A stretch of 42,273 nucleotides of DNA from Dimorphilus gyrociliatus (lineage: Eukaryota > Annelida > Polychaeta > Dinophilidae): the NCBI GenBank assembly GCA_904063045.1, contig CAJFCJ010000098.1:37983-80255 (forward strand). Direction: 5' to 3'. The translations under genes and the position numbers were made by a program. The notes under the pieces are model-generated. The model made no database searches, was not told the origin of the DNA, and was given only the letters and a program-made list of their open reading frames with translations. The first letter of the stretch is position 1; the number at the start of each line of letters is the position of its first letter. Shown one piece after another: positions 1-10,221 of the stretch.

Positions 1-267
1 ACTCTCTTGAGGTAATATGAAATTTTTAATTTTTAGAGGATTTTTTGTTCTTATTAATCTTCATGATTAAAAACTTATTAATTATTTTATTAATAATCAA
101 TCTAACATAAATTTAGCAATTTTGTTTGTTAATGAAGTTTTTTTTCATTGTTATTGTCAAAATACTAATTGTTACATAAAAAATCATAATAATGATATGA
201 CAAATTCATTTACTAATATTAGTTTAGCTCTTCTTTTTCTCCAATATTTTAGAAAAAATATTGAATA

Positions 268-1031
268 ATGGACAAGTGTTCTATTTGCAATGATAAATTT
301 GTTGGTAGGCAAATAAAAGGCCAATGCTCTTTGTGTTGGCATATTTGTCATATAAAATGTCTTCATGGTTTGTACTATCTTCTATTTGAAAAACATTTAC
401 TGTTTTTTTTGCTGTCTTGACTGGATGTTCATTTCACTGGTCTCAGGCAATATTTAGAAAAATTCAGGTTTATTAATTTCTAAAACAATTTTAACAATCC
501 AATTAATATTTGTTTTGTTTAAGGAACTCAGTTATAGCAGGGAATTTAGAAAAAAAGAGGGAGCTTGGGAATCCATGAGAATGATTATGTCTTTGCCATA
601 TTTGCCTCATGGCATGATTGAAAATCAATTCACTAAAATTCAAAATCAACTGACAAAAGAAAATAAACTGTCTGATTTGTTGGACTACGTGTCTAATAGT
701 TGGATAAAAAATACATTTTGGTCTCCAGGAGACTTGGTCTGTTTTTGATCAAAGCATAAGAACAAATAATGATCTGGAAGGTTATCATCAAAGGCTGAAT
801 AAAATTGTTGGAGAAAATGTTTCTTTTTATTTAGTGATTGATGAGTTAAAGAGGGAAGCAGATATGATAAATCTGTACAAAAAGCTTTTAAGTGAGAGAA
901 AGATAATTAGACTTGAAAGGAAGACTTATAGCCAAATTCAAAAAGATCTTTTCTTAATTTGGGAAAATTTTAAAACAGGTGAAATTAATGCAAACCAACT
1001 TCTGCAGCTTTGCTCAGAATTATATTATTGA
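268..1031 (+). pseudogene. MULE transposase remnant: zinc-finger exon plus C-terminal region
   Basis: Exon 1 (268-367, 100 nt) encodes a small zinc finger with C-x2-C, C-x2-C-x4-H-x2-C spacing and ends at a GT donor in phase 1. The first exon of the MULE at 40813 has exactly the same length and phase. From 411 the sequence jumps to the C-terminal half of a MULE transposase (motif TGCSFHWSQAI, the C-x2-H segment near the catalytic core). An intron of about 56 bp follows, ending at 523, then the exon with LPYLPHGMI and later DELKREADMINLY. A one-base insertion near 733 shifts the frame before the expected WSVFDQ segment, and reading resumes in another frame to the stop at 1031. It cannot encode an active transposase. 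Confidence 0.8.
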
Positions 1032-1540
1032 AAATAATTGACAATACCTTGATATCAAAAAACTTTACTTGAAAACACTGGTCATTTAATTGTAAAACTT
1101 GAAAAAAGTTTGTCTTTCTTTTAAAGTTGTTTACAAATAATCAATACACAATTTATATGGTAAACCTAAAGTTGCATATTATAAAAAGTTTTCTATTAAC
1201 TTGTTTTTCAATATAGATTTACATTTAAATGAAATTTATTTTTATTTATGTTTTCTTTTGGTTCATGGATATTTAATTTCAGTTTATAGACATTTTCCTT
1301 CACTTTATGGACACTTTCTTTCACTTTACGGATGTTTTCTTTCACTCCATAAGGAAATATAATTCCTAAAAAATTAAGCTAATAGGAAAAATTATGTGAA
1401 TTTTTTTTGAATATTTCATTTATTAAGTATATATTTAACATATTCTTTTACCATAGGTTCACTTTTACAACATATATTTATATTTAAATGAAATTTATTT
1501 TAATGGACGTTTTCTTTCATGGACATTTTCTGTCGACCCC
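268..1540 (+). mobile_element. MULE-A, internally deleted FLYWCH/MULE transposon remnant (copy 1)
   Basis: The remnant starts with a zinc-finger exon and ends at 1540 in the family terminus (ctgtcgacccc, preceded by repeated ggacrttttctttca motifs from about 1270). The left terminus is not visible, so it lies outside the window or is lost. The element lacks everything between its first exon and the transposase C-terminal part at 411. No target-site duplication is seen at 1540, where a Tc1 fragment begins immediately. The stretch 1-267 upstream holds no gene that I can support. Confidence 0.8.
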
Positions 1541-2164
1541 TGGTGCTGCATGCTATACATCTAGGAGTACCTTACAGTATCTAAATGAAAAGAACTTAAG
1601 ACACTAGTAAGACTGGCCAGCGCAGAGTCCTGACTTAAATCCTATTGAAAATTTATGGTCATACCTAAAAGGAAGGGTTGGTAAACATCTGTTCACACAT
1701 GTTGATGATCTATGGAGGGTAACACAGCAAGAATTTGACAATATTCCAACTGAATATGTTGAAAAATTGTTTAACAGTGTTAGAAAGGGGCTACAACTGT
1801 GTCATTTCAATAAGGTTGGCCAGACTAAGAATTTAAAAGGTTTAAAAGTATTATTACTATATTTTCATAAAATATTATAATAATTCATGTATAGAAATTG
1901 TTAAGGAGTGTCCTAAGGTAGATTTAAAGTAAAATATTTAATTAAATAAATGGTGACTCATTTTTAACTAACCCCTTTTTTCGAGGTATAATTACTAAAC
2001 AGGACTTTATAAAAGAAAAACAATTTTTGATAATTTTTTGTACAGGACATTAGTTTCTACATATTAATCATTATTATTACCAATTCAAAGTAGTTATTTT
2101 GTATATCTTAATATCAAAACTAAAAATTTTACAGGGTGGCTGGGGACTTTTTGCCTCTACTGTA
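1541..2164 (+). mobile_element. Tc1/mariner element, 3' fragment (copy 1)
   Basis: From 1611 the frame reads DWPAQSPDLNPIENLWSYLK, the hallmark of the DDE_3 C-terminal part of Tc1 transposases. It continues about 89 codons to a TAA at 1878. Just upstream, the frame also reads TSRSTLQYLNEKNL, as expected, but is broken by TAG TAA at 1605-1610. The right end is the typical Tc1 inverted-repeat terminus (gtggctggggactttttgcc...ctgta) near 2164. The 5' part is missing: the fragment abuts the MULE-A end at 1540 directly, so it is a dead remnant cut by a rearrangement. Confidence 0.88.
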
Positions 2165-2226
2165 TAATATAAAATCATACTTATGATGCATTTCTGATAA
2201 ATATATTTCATTGCAAGTACACAAGA

Positions 2227-2432
2227 CTTTTTGACAGAAAACATCCACAAATGAGAAATTTCAAGACTAGATTTTGGATTGAGAAATGGTTACGAAGAAG
2301 AAGACAACAAATGATTTGTACTTAGGGGGGTCTTCTATAAGGGTTAGGGGTAATGCAAAAGGTTAGGTACTGCCAAGGGCTGGGTTAGGGTTAGGGTAAA
2401 AGGACTGATTTGTGGATGTTTCCTGTCACATC
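2227..2432. mobile_element. MITE with CGACAG-type ends and internal TTAGGG repeats (copy 1)
   Basis: The ends are inverted repeats (tgacagaaaacatccacaaat and its complement near 2408-2428), related to the MULE terminus CGACAGAAAATGTCC seen elsewhere. The inside carries agggttaggg and gggttagggttaggg tracts. The length of about 206 bp matches the 207-bp MITEs at 4655 and 26625. No clear target-site duplication is visible, so the exact ends are approximate. Confidence 0.75.
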
Positions 2433-2530
2433 CTGGCTGTCATTTTATTTATCAACATTGTTTTTATTTTTGTAGATTCCATTATTTTATTCTAAATAAT
2501 AAAATTAAGAAAACTTAATATTTTTATGGG

Positions 2531-2756
2531 TTTGGAAATTTGCTGAATCATTGTTCCATACTGGAAACAATTTATCTAAGTGATAATAAAAATATGGTAA
2601 TTGGATTTTTAAATATTTGTGAAGGACTTCAAATGTCATTAAATAGTCTAAAAATTCTTTATATATGTGACTGAATTAAATGAAGAACAATGTGTAGTGT
2701 TTGGAAATTTGCTGAAAGATTGTGTGGGCTTACACAGGATTGATTGGGACTCTTGA
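2531..2756 (+). pseudogene. Leucine-rich-repeat gene fragment (copy 1, frameshifted)
   Basis: The translation shows two RI-like LRR segments (FGNLL...C..LETIYLSDN, then LKILYICDC and FGNLLKDCVGL). These resemble the LRR proteins of NLR genes but are not close to the large NLR at 32730. Relative to copy 2 (9633), a 2-bp deletion near 2673 introduces a stop. The fragment has no visible start or neighbouring exons, and a (CCCTAA) tract lies just downstream near 2810-2825. It is probably a captured or decayed piece of another LRR gene. Confidence 0.6.
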
Positions 2757-3117
2757 AGTGTGAGAATTCTGTTTCTCTTTTTTGATTTAAACAAAAAAAA
2801 CCTTTTGCAAACCCTAACCCTAATCCTAAAACTTTGGATGAATATCATTTAACCATTTATTTGTTTATAGTTGTGGACTAACATGAGGTTCTATTTGGAC
2901 CAGTACTTTGGCATAATATTAAATGAGTAGTACAGATAAATAAGGTTTGGATGAGAACAAAATTCCTATGATCATGTACAACAAAGTATATTTTAATATT
3001 TAATTTAAATGAAGGCATTTTGTTTTCCATTGTATATGTATATTAATTTTCAGACTGAAAATTTCAGAAACTGTGATGACAACAGCAAAAGCATTATAGT
3101 TTTAAGACAATTAATTA

Positions 3118-4604
3118 CTATTTATATAGAAGGATTTGAAAAGGATAGATTTTATTGTTAGGGACATTAATATGAAGTTTTGTGTTTTTGTTAGAACGTT
3201 TAAAAAAGAATTGATTTATATTGTTATCAATATAAATCATATTACAAATGCTTCCATAAGTTGTATCATTTTTTAAATCATTCCAGATAATTAAATTATC
3301 AGGACTAACATTTTCTTTCAACAAAATATAAGTATCATTATTATCATTTTTTATTGAATCTTTAATATTAGACAAATCAATTGAATGAGTAGATGGAGGT
3401 AAATTATATCACATATTTTATTTCTTTTAAGTGAATTAACTGTAAAAAAAAAGAAAATTTTATAATTTGCTTTTAAGAAAATAAAGATTGATATACTTGT
3501 TTTTCAAAAAATGAATATGCATAAATTATTATTCCATGAATATTTTTGCTTTTGAATTAAGTTTGAAATTTTTTGAAATTATAAATTTCAATTTACTACA
3601 GACTATATGATCATGTAAAAATTGACCAGTAAAATTTACAATTTTTATATTTTTCCAAATGTAATCTTCAATTTTTAGAATACTTTCAGATGTAAAATCA
3701 TTTCCATTGTCAACTGTAAAAAGAAACAAAGGGAAATATATTAAATTAGGGCGAATATATATAGGTGCAATCGGGGTAGGCAAACAGAGTTGAAGTAGAC
3801 AACTTTAGTTTGAAATTCAATAACATTATCAGTCAAAATTTCTATTTCATTTTGAAAATTGAAAAAATAATTTTGGAGCGAATTGATTTGTCCAGTATTT
3901 AAATTTGTATTATTTTGTAGAACATTTTCAAATGTATTTTCAAATTGATAAGCAAAATCTGTGGAAGAGGAGAGTGAGAGTTGATGGTTATGGTTATGTC
4001 TTGGGGTTAGGGTTATAGGTTAAATCTAACCCTAACTCTAAATTAGATATTATTACTTTCAACTTTTTAATGAATTTCCCAAAATAATATCAAATTTTGA
4101 AATTTCTGTATCTAAAAAAGAAAGAAAGAATTATTCATTATTTATATAATAAATATAAACATTTTACTATTTTTTCCAGTTAGTAAGCAAACACTTGATA
4201 TTGAATAAATATTTTCAAGATCAACAGCCCACCATGAATATTCATTTGGATCAGCATCAGTTAATGAACATTGAAATATATTCTTCAATCAACCAATCAA
4301 AAAAAAATAGATTAATAATTTATTCATGGGTAAAAACAAAAACATAATAAATTATACTTTACTATTTCTAGTGATTTTAATCATTGAATCTGTTGCAAAA
4401 GTTGCTAGATTTGTATATTCCTCACTTAATATAGATCCATTTGTTGAGCTTTGAAAAGCCATTTTTCCTCTAGCAAGATTGTTTGTAGAATTGATTATTG
4501 TAGGAAAAAGTCCTTTAAATTAAAGTTAAAAAAGAAGGTAGAAATAACAAAAATAGAGAAAATATTTATTATTTACCACAAAAGATAAATGTTGCCAAAA
4601 TCAT
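3118..4604 (-). pseudogene. Decayed secreted fucolectin-like (F5/8C) gene, copy 1
   Basis: Read on the minus strand from the ATG at 4604, a 28-nt first exon (donor after 4577) starts a short hydrophobic leader. An intron leads to 4512, then an exon with NLARGKMAFQSST, the classic start of a fucolectin/F5-8C domain, and a next exon with YSWWAVDLENIYSISSVCLL. Both match the intact paralogue at 17541-19761 exon by exon. Further exons match its later part: about 3790-3955, 3529-3710 and 3118-3350. The middle of the first domain after KFDIILGNSL is lost and replaced by sequence with TTAGGG tracts (3990-4045). The donor after the exon ending near 3780 is missing, and stops precede the next donor. 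I read it as a pseudogene. A working but highly divergent gene is less likely. Confidence 0.7.
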
Positions 4605-4654
4605 TTTTTTTTCTCTCCCTCTCACCCTTTGCCAATTAAGCGATTATTATTATC

Positions 4655-4861
4655 AGACACGACAGAAAACGTCCCCAAATTCATGGTTTAACCCTAACCC
4701 TAACCTACCCCTTGTCTCTCCTTAACCTTCTTGATTGCTCCTAACCTTTAGATGGAACCCCCCTAACTATAAATCAAAAGCTTCTTTACTCCTCCTAACA
4801 ATTCTTCAATCTGAAATGTTGCTTTCAAAAATCTCATTTGGGGACATTTTCTGTCGGCCCC
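4655..4861. mobile_element. 207-bp MITE with CCCTAA repeats and 9-bp target duplication (copy 1)
   Basis: The ends are inverted repeats (cgacagaaaacgtcccc at the left, ggggacattttctgtcgg at the right). They are flanked by the 9-bp direct repeat attattatc at 4646-4654 and 4862-4870. A telomere-like ccctaaccctaacc tract lies near 4690-4705. No coding capacity is seen. The ends match the MULE termini at 6775 and 15760, so the MITE was probably moved by that MULE family. Confidence 0.9.
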
Positions 4862-5261
4862 ATTATTATCCTATATACAAATGGACACAAAAAACCATAA
4901 ACTTATTAAAAATAATCATAAAAGAAGATATTATTAAGTAAATCCCTTTTTTCTAATATATTGAATTTAATTATCCTAAATGTTTTTAAAGTTCTAGATT
5001 CTAATTCTACTAATTAAAAGTCTTTCTAAAGCTCCAGATTTATAATTTCTATGAAATAAGACTTTTTCTAAACTTCCACCATTATAATTCCTACAACACA
5101 AGAGTCATAATATCTAAAGTCTAAATATCTTTACATTATTATTTCTAAGTGCACATTCTTTCTTGTTAGAATTAAAAATTGAAAGGGAAAAATGATTGAA
5201 ATTTATATGAAACAATAAATATATGAATAATCTAAATCCATTAAATCAAACTGTTGAATAT

Positions 5262-5440
5262 TTTCTTAGAACTAAAGTTGTGGACAATTTCTCCTGTGGA
5301 CATTTTCTCTTGTGAACTTGGAAGGTTCAATTTGTTTAAGTACTTTGGTAAGTTGATAAATGATTGGAAAGAATACTGTTCAGAAGAAGCAGAAATTCCT
5401 ACATTTACAATACATCAAAGTACAAAGAAAATTCGCACAC
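5262..5440. repeat. Dispersed repeat, related to 21727-21850 and 42040-42110
   Basis: The stretch containing tactttggtaagttgataaa and gaagcagaaattcctaca recurs on the opposite strand at 21727-21830, and more weakly near 42040-42110. It is open for 63 codons in one frame here (5254-5445), but the other copies do not keep that frame. I treat it as a non-coding dispersed repeat. Confidence 0.55.
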
Positions 5441-5445
5441 TGTAA

Positions 5446-5618
5446 TAAATCTATGGTTTTACCCTAACCCTAACCCGGCCATTGTTTTTGCCTAACCTTT
5501 TTGAATACCCGTAACCTCCTAAGAACATATCAACAGTTATCTTATTCCTCCTAACCATTTCCCAGGCTGAAATCTAACTTTCAAATATTTCATTTATGGC
5601 CGTTTTCGACCGGTCCCA
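5446..5618. mobile_element. Truncated MITE remnant with CCCTAA repeats (copy 1)
   Basis: The inside matches the 207-bp MITE (ccctaaccctaaccc, then cctaacctttttgaataccc, ending ggccgttttcgaccggtccc near 5618), but the left terminus is missing. No target-site duplication is visible. The following stretch 5619-6774 holds no gene I can support. It contains an 18-bp perfect palindrome at 6387-6404. Confidence 0.6.
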
Positions 5619-6774
5619 ATGAAATTAGTTAATATTTAATAAATTCAACAATAAATTTTTTTCTGAACAATAACTTAATGTTTAATGAAGTTATAAAGTC
5701 AGTTACATTAAGCTTACAAAACCAATGATTATTTCATGATATATGTGAATAAACTTTCAATTTATAAATGAAAACTTATATTTCTTTAGAATATATTCAT
5801 TGGAATGACAGTATCTAATACTACTCAAAAGAACAATGGCTTGTTAAGGTTGGAATAAAACTATTGATTTCGTGGAAATTTTTTGTTACATCAATTATAT
5901 GTCAATGTATAATATTAACTCTAATAAAAAATTTCAGTTCCAGTTACAGTGCATATTGCAATTTAATCAATTGAACAAATGAACAAATGTCTTGGTCCAT
6001 TTCAACCAAATTTCCTCTTAATGTCTAATTTAAATGCTTTATTTCAAATAAAATACTTAAAGTTGCAGCAATAAAAAAGTTGAATAACAGAGTAGATAGT
6101 TTCTAATAGCAGGTTTCCAAGTTACCAAACTAGTGTCCAATATTGAAAGAGTAGAAGGCTTGTCCCATTAGAGGTTGTTTCCAGTTGATCTTTCCAGTGT
6201 AAGGTAATAACCAATCACCACTTTACAATTGGTGGTCTAGTTTATATTTAACCTTGGGAACAATATGTTACAAAACAGAGATATCTTTTGTATTATTTAG
6301 ATAAAATATTAACCTTTTATTGGGTTCCCCATTATGTTTTTCCAATTGATTTCTGTTTAAACCCCTCTGCTATTTGTATTTTTACCCTAATGATATATCA
6401 TTAGAATGTTTTGTTTCAACTGTTCCAACTCAATCATAGTTATTAAACAGATGGCGTTAGCATTTCTCTGTATGTGTTATTCAAAGATATTGGCAAAAAG
6501 CTCAATTAGTATAGACACTTCAGAATCTGTAACATTCTGTTATTAGGTATGCAAATAGCAGACTATTCATCAACTGCAATCGGTGATTTGCCAAAGAGTA
6601 TGTAACTTGGTTAGGAGCAAAAGGAGCAAGACAACTTGTGAAGATACCTGTATAGCTATTTGTTCAACATTGATATCAAATATATACTATTGGGAAAGTG
6701 GCTGGGAGGCAATACTTTGGTTGTGTAGCATCATATGTGCAGTGTTCAATATTTGCAGTAACTACTTATTAATT

Positions 6775-8642
6775 GGATGCGACAGAAAATGTCCATGAAA
6801 GAAAACATCCATAAACCGAAAGAAAACGTCCATTAACTGAAAGAAAACGTCCATAAACTGAAAGAAAACATCCATGAATCAAAAGAACACATAAACCCTA
6901 ACCCTAACCCTGTTAAAGAGAATTGATGAGCCAAAAAAATGCAGGGAAAGTGTACCAATAAAAAGTAATTCTGCTGCAAAACTTAATGAGAAGGAAGAAG
7001 CAATTGTTGAATATCCAGAAAAGAATATTGAGGAGAATAACAGCATGACTGAGGAAAAATTAAAAATTGATGAGAAAGGAGACAATAATCAAGGACAAGA
7101 AAAGAGTACTGAAGAGTTCACAGAAGAATTGAGATTATCTATATCATGGAGTAGCAATGACAATAATGATGAAAGTATAAACACAAAGGTTGACAAAGGA
7201 AATATCATTAATGGAAGTGATATTGAATATGATAATGAAATTGAAGTTGAAAATTTTGAAACAATTCAAAATGCATATATAGAATCTGAAAAAATTGAGG
7301 AAGAATCTTTTGAAAGTGAAACATCTGCCAAAGAAAATTCTTCTGACAATTTTCGTTTTAAAATTCTGCCACATGGAAGTCAAAAATGCAAAGACTTACT
7401 TTTTCACAAAGGTTTTTCATATACTATTAAATTAAAAACAAAAACAACTACTGTATGGACTTGTTCTGTCAGAAGCAAAAAAAGAAAAACTTTACAAAAT
7501 ATATGGCCTGATGCTGTCTTGACTGGATGTTCATTTCACTGGTCTCAGGCAATATTTAGAAAAATTCAGGTTTATTAATTTCTAAAACAATTTTAACAAT
7601 CCAATTAATATTTGTTTTGTTTAAGGAACTCAGTTATAGCAGGGAATTTAGAAAAAAAGAGGGAGCTTGGGAATCCATGAGAATGATTATGTCTTTGCCA
7701 TATTTGCCTCATGGCATGATTGAAAATCAATTCACTAAAATTCAAAATCAACTGACAAAAGAAAATAAACTGTCTGATTTGTTGGACTACGTGTCTAATA
7801 GTTGGATAAAAAATACATTTTGGTCTCCAGGAGACTTGGTCTGTTTTTGATCAAAGCATAAGAACAAATAATGATCTGGAAGGTTATCATCAAAGGCTGA
7901 ATAAAATTGTTGGAGAAAATGTTTCTTTTTATTTAGTGATTGATGAGTTAAAGAGGGAAGCAGATATGATAAATCTGTACAAAAAGCTTTTAAGTGAGAG
8001 AAAGATAATTAGACTTGAAAGGAAGACTTATAGCCAAATTCAAAAAGATCTTTTCTTAATTTGGGAAAATTTTAAAACAGGTGAAATTAATGCAAACCAA
8101 CTTCTGCAGCTTTGCTCAGAATTATATTATTGAAAATAATTGACAATACCTTGATATCAAAAAACTTTACTTGAAAACACTGGTCATTTAATTGTAAAAC
8201 TTGAAAAAAGTTTGTCTTTCTTTTAAAGTTGTTTACAAATAATCAATACACAATTTATATGGTAAACCTAAAGTTGCATATTATAAAAAGTTTTCTATTA
8301 ACTTGTTTTTCAATATAGATTTACATTTAAATGAAATTTATTTTTATTTATGTTTTCTTTTGGTTCATGGATATTTAATTTCAGTTTATAGACATTTTCC
8401 TTCACTTTATGGACACTTTCTTTCACTTTACGGATGTTTTCTTTCACTCCATAAGGAAATATAATTCCTAAAAAATTAAGCTAATAGGAAAAATTATGTG
8501 AATTTTTTTTGAATATTTCATTTATTAAGTATATATTTAACATATTCTTTTACCATAGGTTCACTTTTACAACATATATTTATATTTAAATGAAATTTAT
8601 TTTAATGGACGTTTTCTTTCATGGACATTTTCTGTCGACCCC
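6775..8642 (+). mobile_element. MULE-B/A hybrid deletion derivative (copy 2)
   Basis: The left end (cgacagaaaatgtccatg, then several gaaagaaaacgtccataaact iterations) is followed by three CCCTAA units at 6896-6912. A transposase with its core deleted comes next, and the right end is at 8642. The left half matches the element at 13877. The right end (8283-8642) matches MULE-A at 1540, not the right end of the third copy. The left flank carries ttattaatt, but the right flank does not. This element is therefore a recombinant of two insertions. Confidence 0.85.
6905..8133 (+). pseudogene. Core-deleted FLYWCH-MULE transposase (copy 2)
   Basis: The reading frame enters from the telomere-like tract without a start codon of its own; the first ATG is at 7045. 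It has an acidic, serine-rich linker, then a FLYWCH-type zinc-binding module (ILPHGSQKCKDLLF ... TTTVWTCSVRSKK). It then jumps straight to PDAVLTGCSFHWSQAI, so most of the DDE core, about 150-200 residues in the MULEs at 27860 and 40813, is deleted. The exon ends with CAG at 7569, and the intron is 7570-7625. The second exon has a one-base insertion near 7835 that shifts the frame, and the stop is at 8133. The same damage is present in copies 1 and 3, so it predates the duplication. Confidence 0.82.
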
Positions 8643-9266
8643 TGGTGCTGCATGCTATACATCTAGGAGTACCTTACAGTATCTAAATGAAAAGAACTTA
8701 AGACACTAGTAAGACTGGCCAGCGCAGAGTCCTGACTTAAATCCTATTGAAAATTTATGGTCATACCTAAAAGGAAGGGTTGGTAAACATCTGTTCACAC
8801 ATGTTGATGATCTATGGAGGGTAACACAGCAAGAATTTGACAATATTCCAACTGAATATGTTGAAAAATTGTTTAACAGTGTTAGAAAGGGGCTACAACT
8901 GTGTCATTTCAATAAGGTTGGCCAGACTAAGAATTTAAAAGGTTTAAAAGTATTATTACTATATTTTCATAAAATATTATAATAATTCATGTATAGAAAT
9001 TGTTAAGGAGTGTCCTAAGGTAGATTTAAAGTAAAATATTTAATTAAATAAATGGTGACTCATTTTTAACTAACCCCTTTTTTCGAGGTATAATTACTAA
9101 ACAGGACTTTATAAAAGAAAAACAATTTTTGATAATTTTTTGTACAGGACATTAGTTTCTACATATTAATCATTATTATTACCAATTCAAAGTAGTTATT
9201 TTGTATATCTTAATATCAAAACTAAAAATTTTACAGGGTGGCTGGGGACTTTTTGCCTCTACTGTA
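8643..9266 (+). mobile_element. Tc1/mariner element, 3' fragment (copy 2)
   Basis: This is the second copy of the fragment at 1541-2164, with the same WPAQSPDLNPIENLW motif (from 8713), the same TAG TAA break and the same right terminus. It abuts the MULE right end at 8642. Confidence 0.88.
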
Positions 9267-9328
9267 TAATATAAAATCATACTTATGATGCATTTCTGAT
9301 AAATATATTTCATTGCAAGTACACAAGA

Positions 9329-9534
9329 CTTTTTGACAGAAAACATCCACAAATGAGAAATTTCAAGACTAGATTTTGGATTGAGAAATGGTTACGAAGA
9401 AGAAGACAACAAATGATTTGTACTTAGGGGGGTCTTCTATAAGGGTTAGGGGTAATGCAAAAGGTTAGGTACTGCCAAGGGCTGGGTTAGGGTTAGGGTA
9501 AAAGGACTGATTTGTGGATGTTTCCTGTCACATC
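9329..9534. mobile_element. MITE with TTAGGG repeats (copy 2)
   Basis: This is the second copy of the MITE at 2227-2432, with the same inverted ends and internal ggttagggttaggg tract. Confidence 0.75.
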
Positions 9535-9632
9535 CTGGCTGTCATTTTATTTATCAACATTGTTTTTATTTTTGTAGATTCCATTATTTTATTCTAAATA
9601 ATAAAATTAAGAAAACTTAATATTTTTATGGG

Positions 9633-9860
9633 TTTGGAAATTTGCTGAATCATTGTTCCATACTGGAAACAATTTATCTAAGTGATAATAAAAATATGGT
9701 AATTGGATTTTTAAATATTTGTGAAGGACTTCAAATGTCATTAAATAGTCTAAAAATTCTTTATATATGTGACTGTGAATTAAATGAAGAACAATGTGTA
9801 GTGTTTGGAAATTTGCTGAAAGATTGTGTGGGCTTACACAGGATTGATTGGGACTCTTGA
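9633..9860 (+). pseudogene. Leucine-rich-repeat gene fragment (copy 2, frame open)
   Basis: The frame is open here for 75 codons, with two RI-like LRRs (LETIYLSDN; LKILYICDCELNEEQC; FGNLLKDC). It is the second copy of 2531-2756 but without the 2-bp deletion. No upstream exon or start codon fits, so it is still a fragment. A CCCTAA tract lies at 9914-9930. Confidence 0.6.
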
Positions 9861-10221
9861 AGTGTGAGAATTCTGTTTCTCTTTTTTGATTTAAACAAAA
9901 AAAACCTTTTGCAAACCCTAACCCTAATCCTAAAACTTTGGATGAATATCATTTAACCATTTATTTGTTTATAGTTGTGGACTAACATGAGGTTCTATTT
10001 GGACCAGTACTTTGGCATAATATTAAATGAGTAGTACAGATAAATAAGGTTTGGATGAGAACAAAATTCCTATGATCATGTACAACAAAGTATATTTTAA
10101 TATTTAATTTAAATGAAGGCATTTTGTTTTCCATTGTATATGTATATTAATTTTCAGACTGAAAATTTCAGAAACTGTGATGACAACAGCAAAAGCATTA
10201 TAGTTTTAAGACAATTAATTA

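Noticed and set aside
2340-2400. TTAGGG tracts as a possible true telomere or chromosome-fusion point
   Set aside because: The tracts are only 2-3 units long and sit at a fixed place inside MITEs with inverted ends. They are therefore part of the elements.
2648-2848. Minus-strand open frame of 66 codons over the LRR fragment
   Set aside because: Antisense shadow of the LRR frame and the CCCTAA tract. No domain, and the two tandem copies differ in its C-terminal part.
6583-6798. 71-codon open frame with several Cys residues
   Set aside because: It runs into the MULE terminus at 6775, has no recognisable motif and no splice partner. Probably chance.
6879-7085. Hydrophobic minus-strand frame resembling a membrane peptide
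   Set aside because: Antisense of the acidic linker of the MULE transposase and of the CCCTAA tract. The hydrophobicity is a by-product of the complementary codons.
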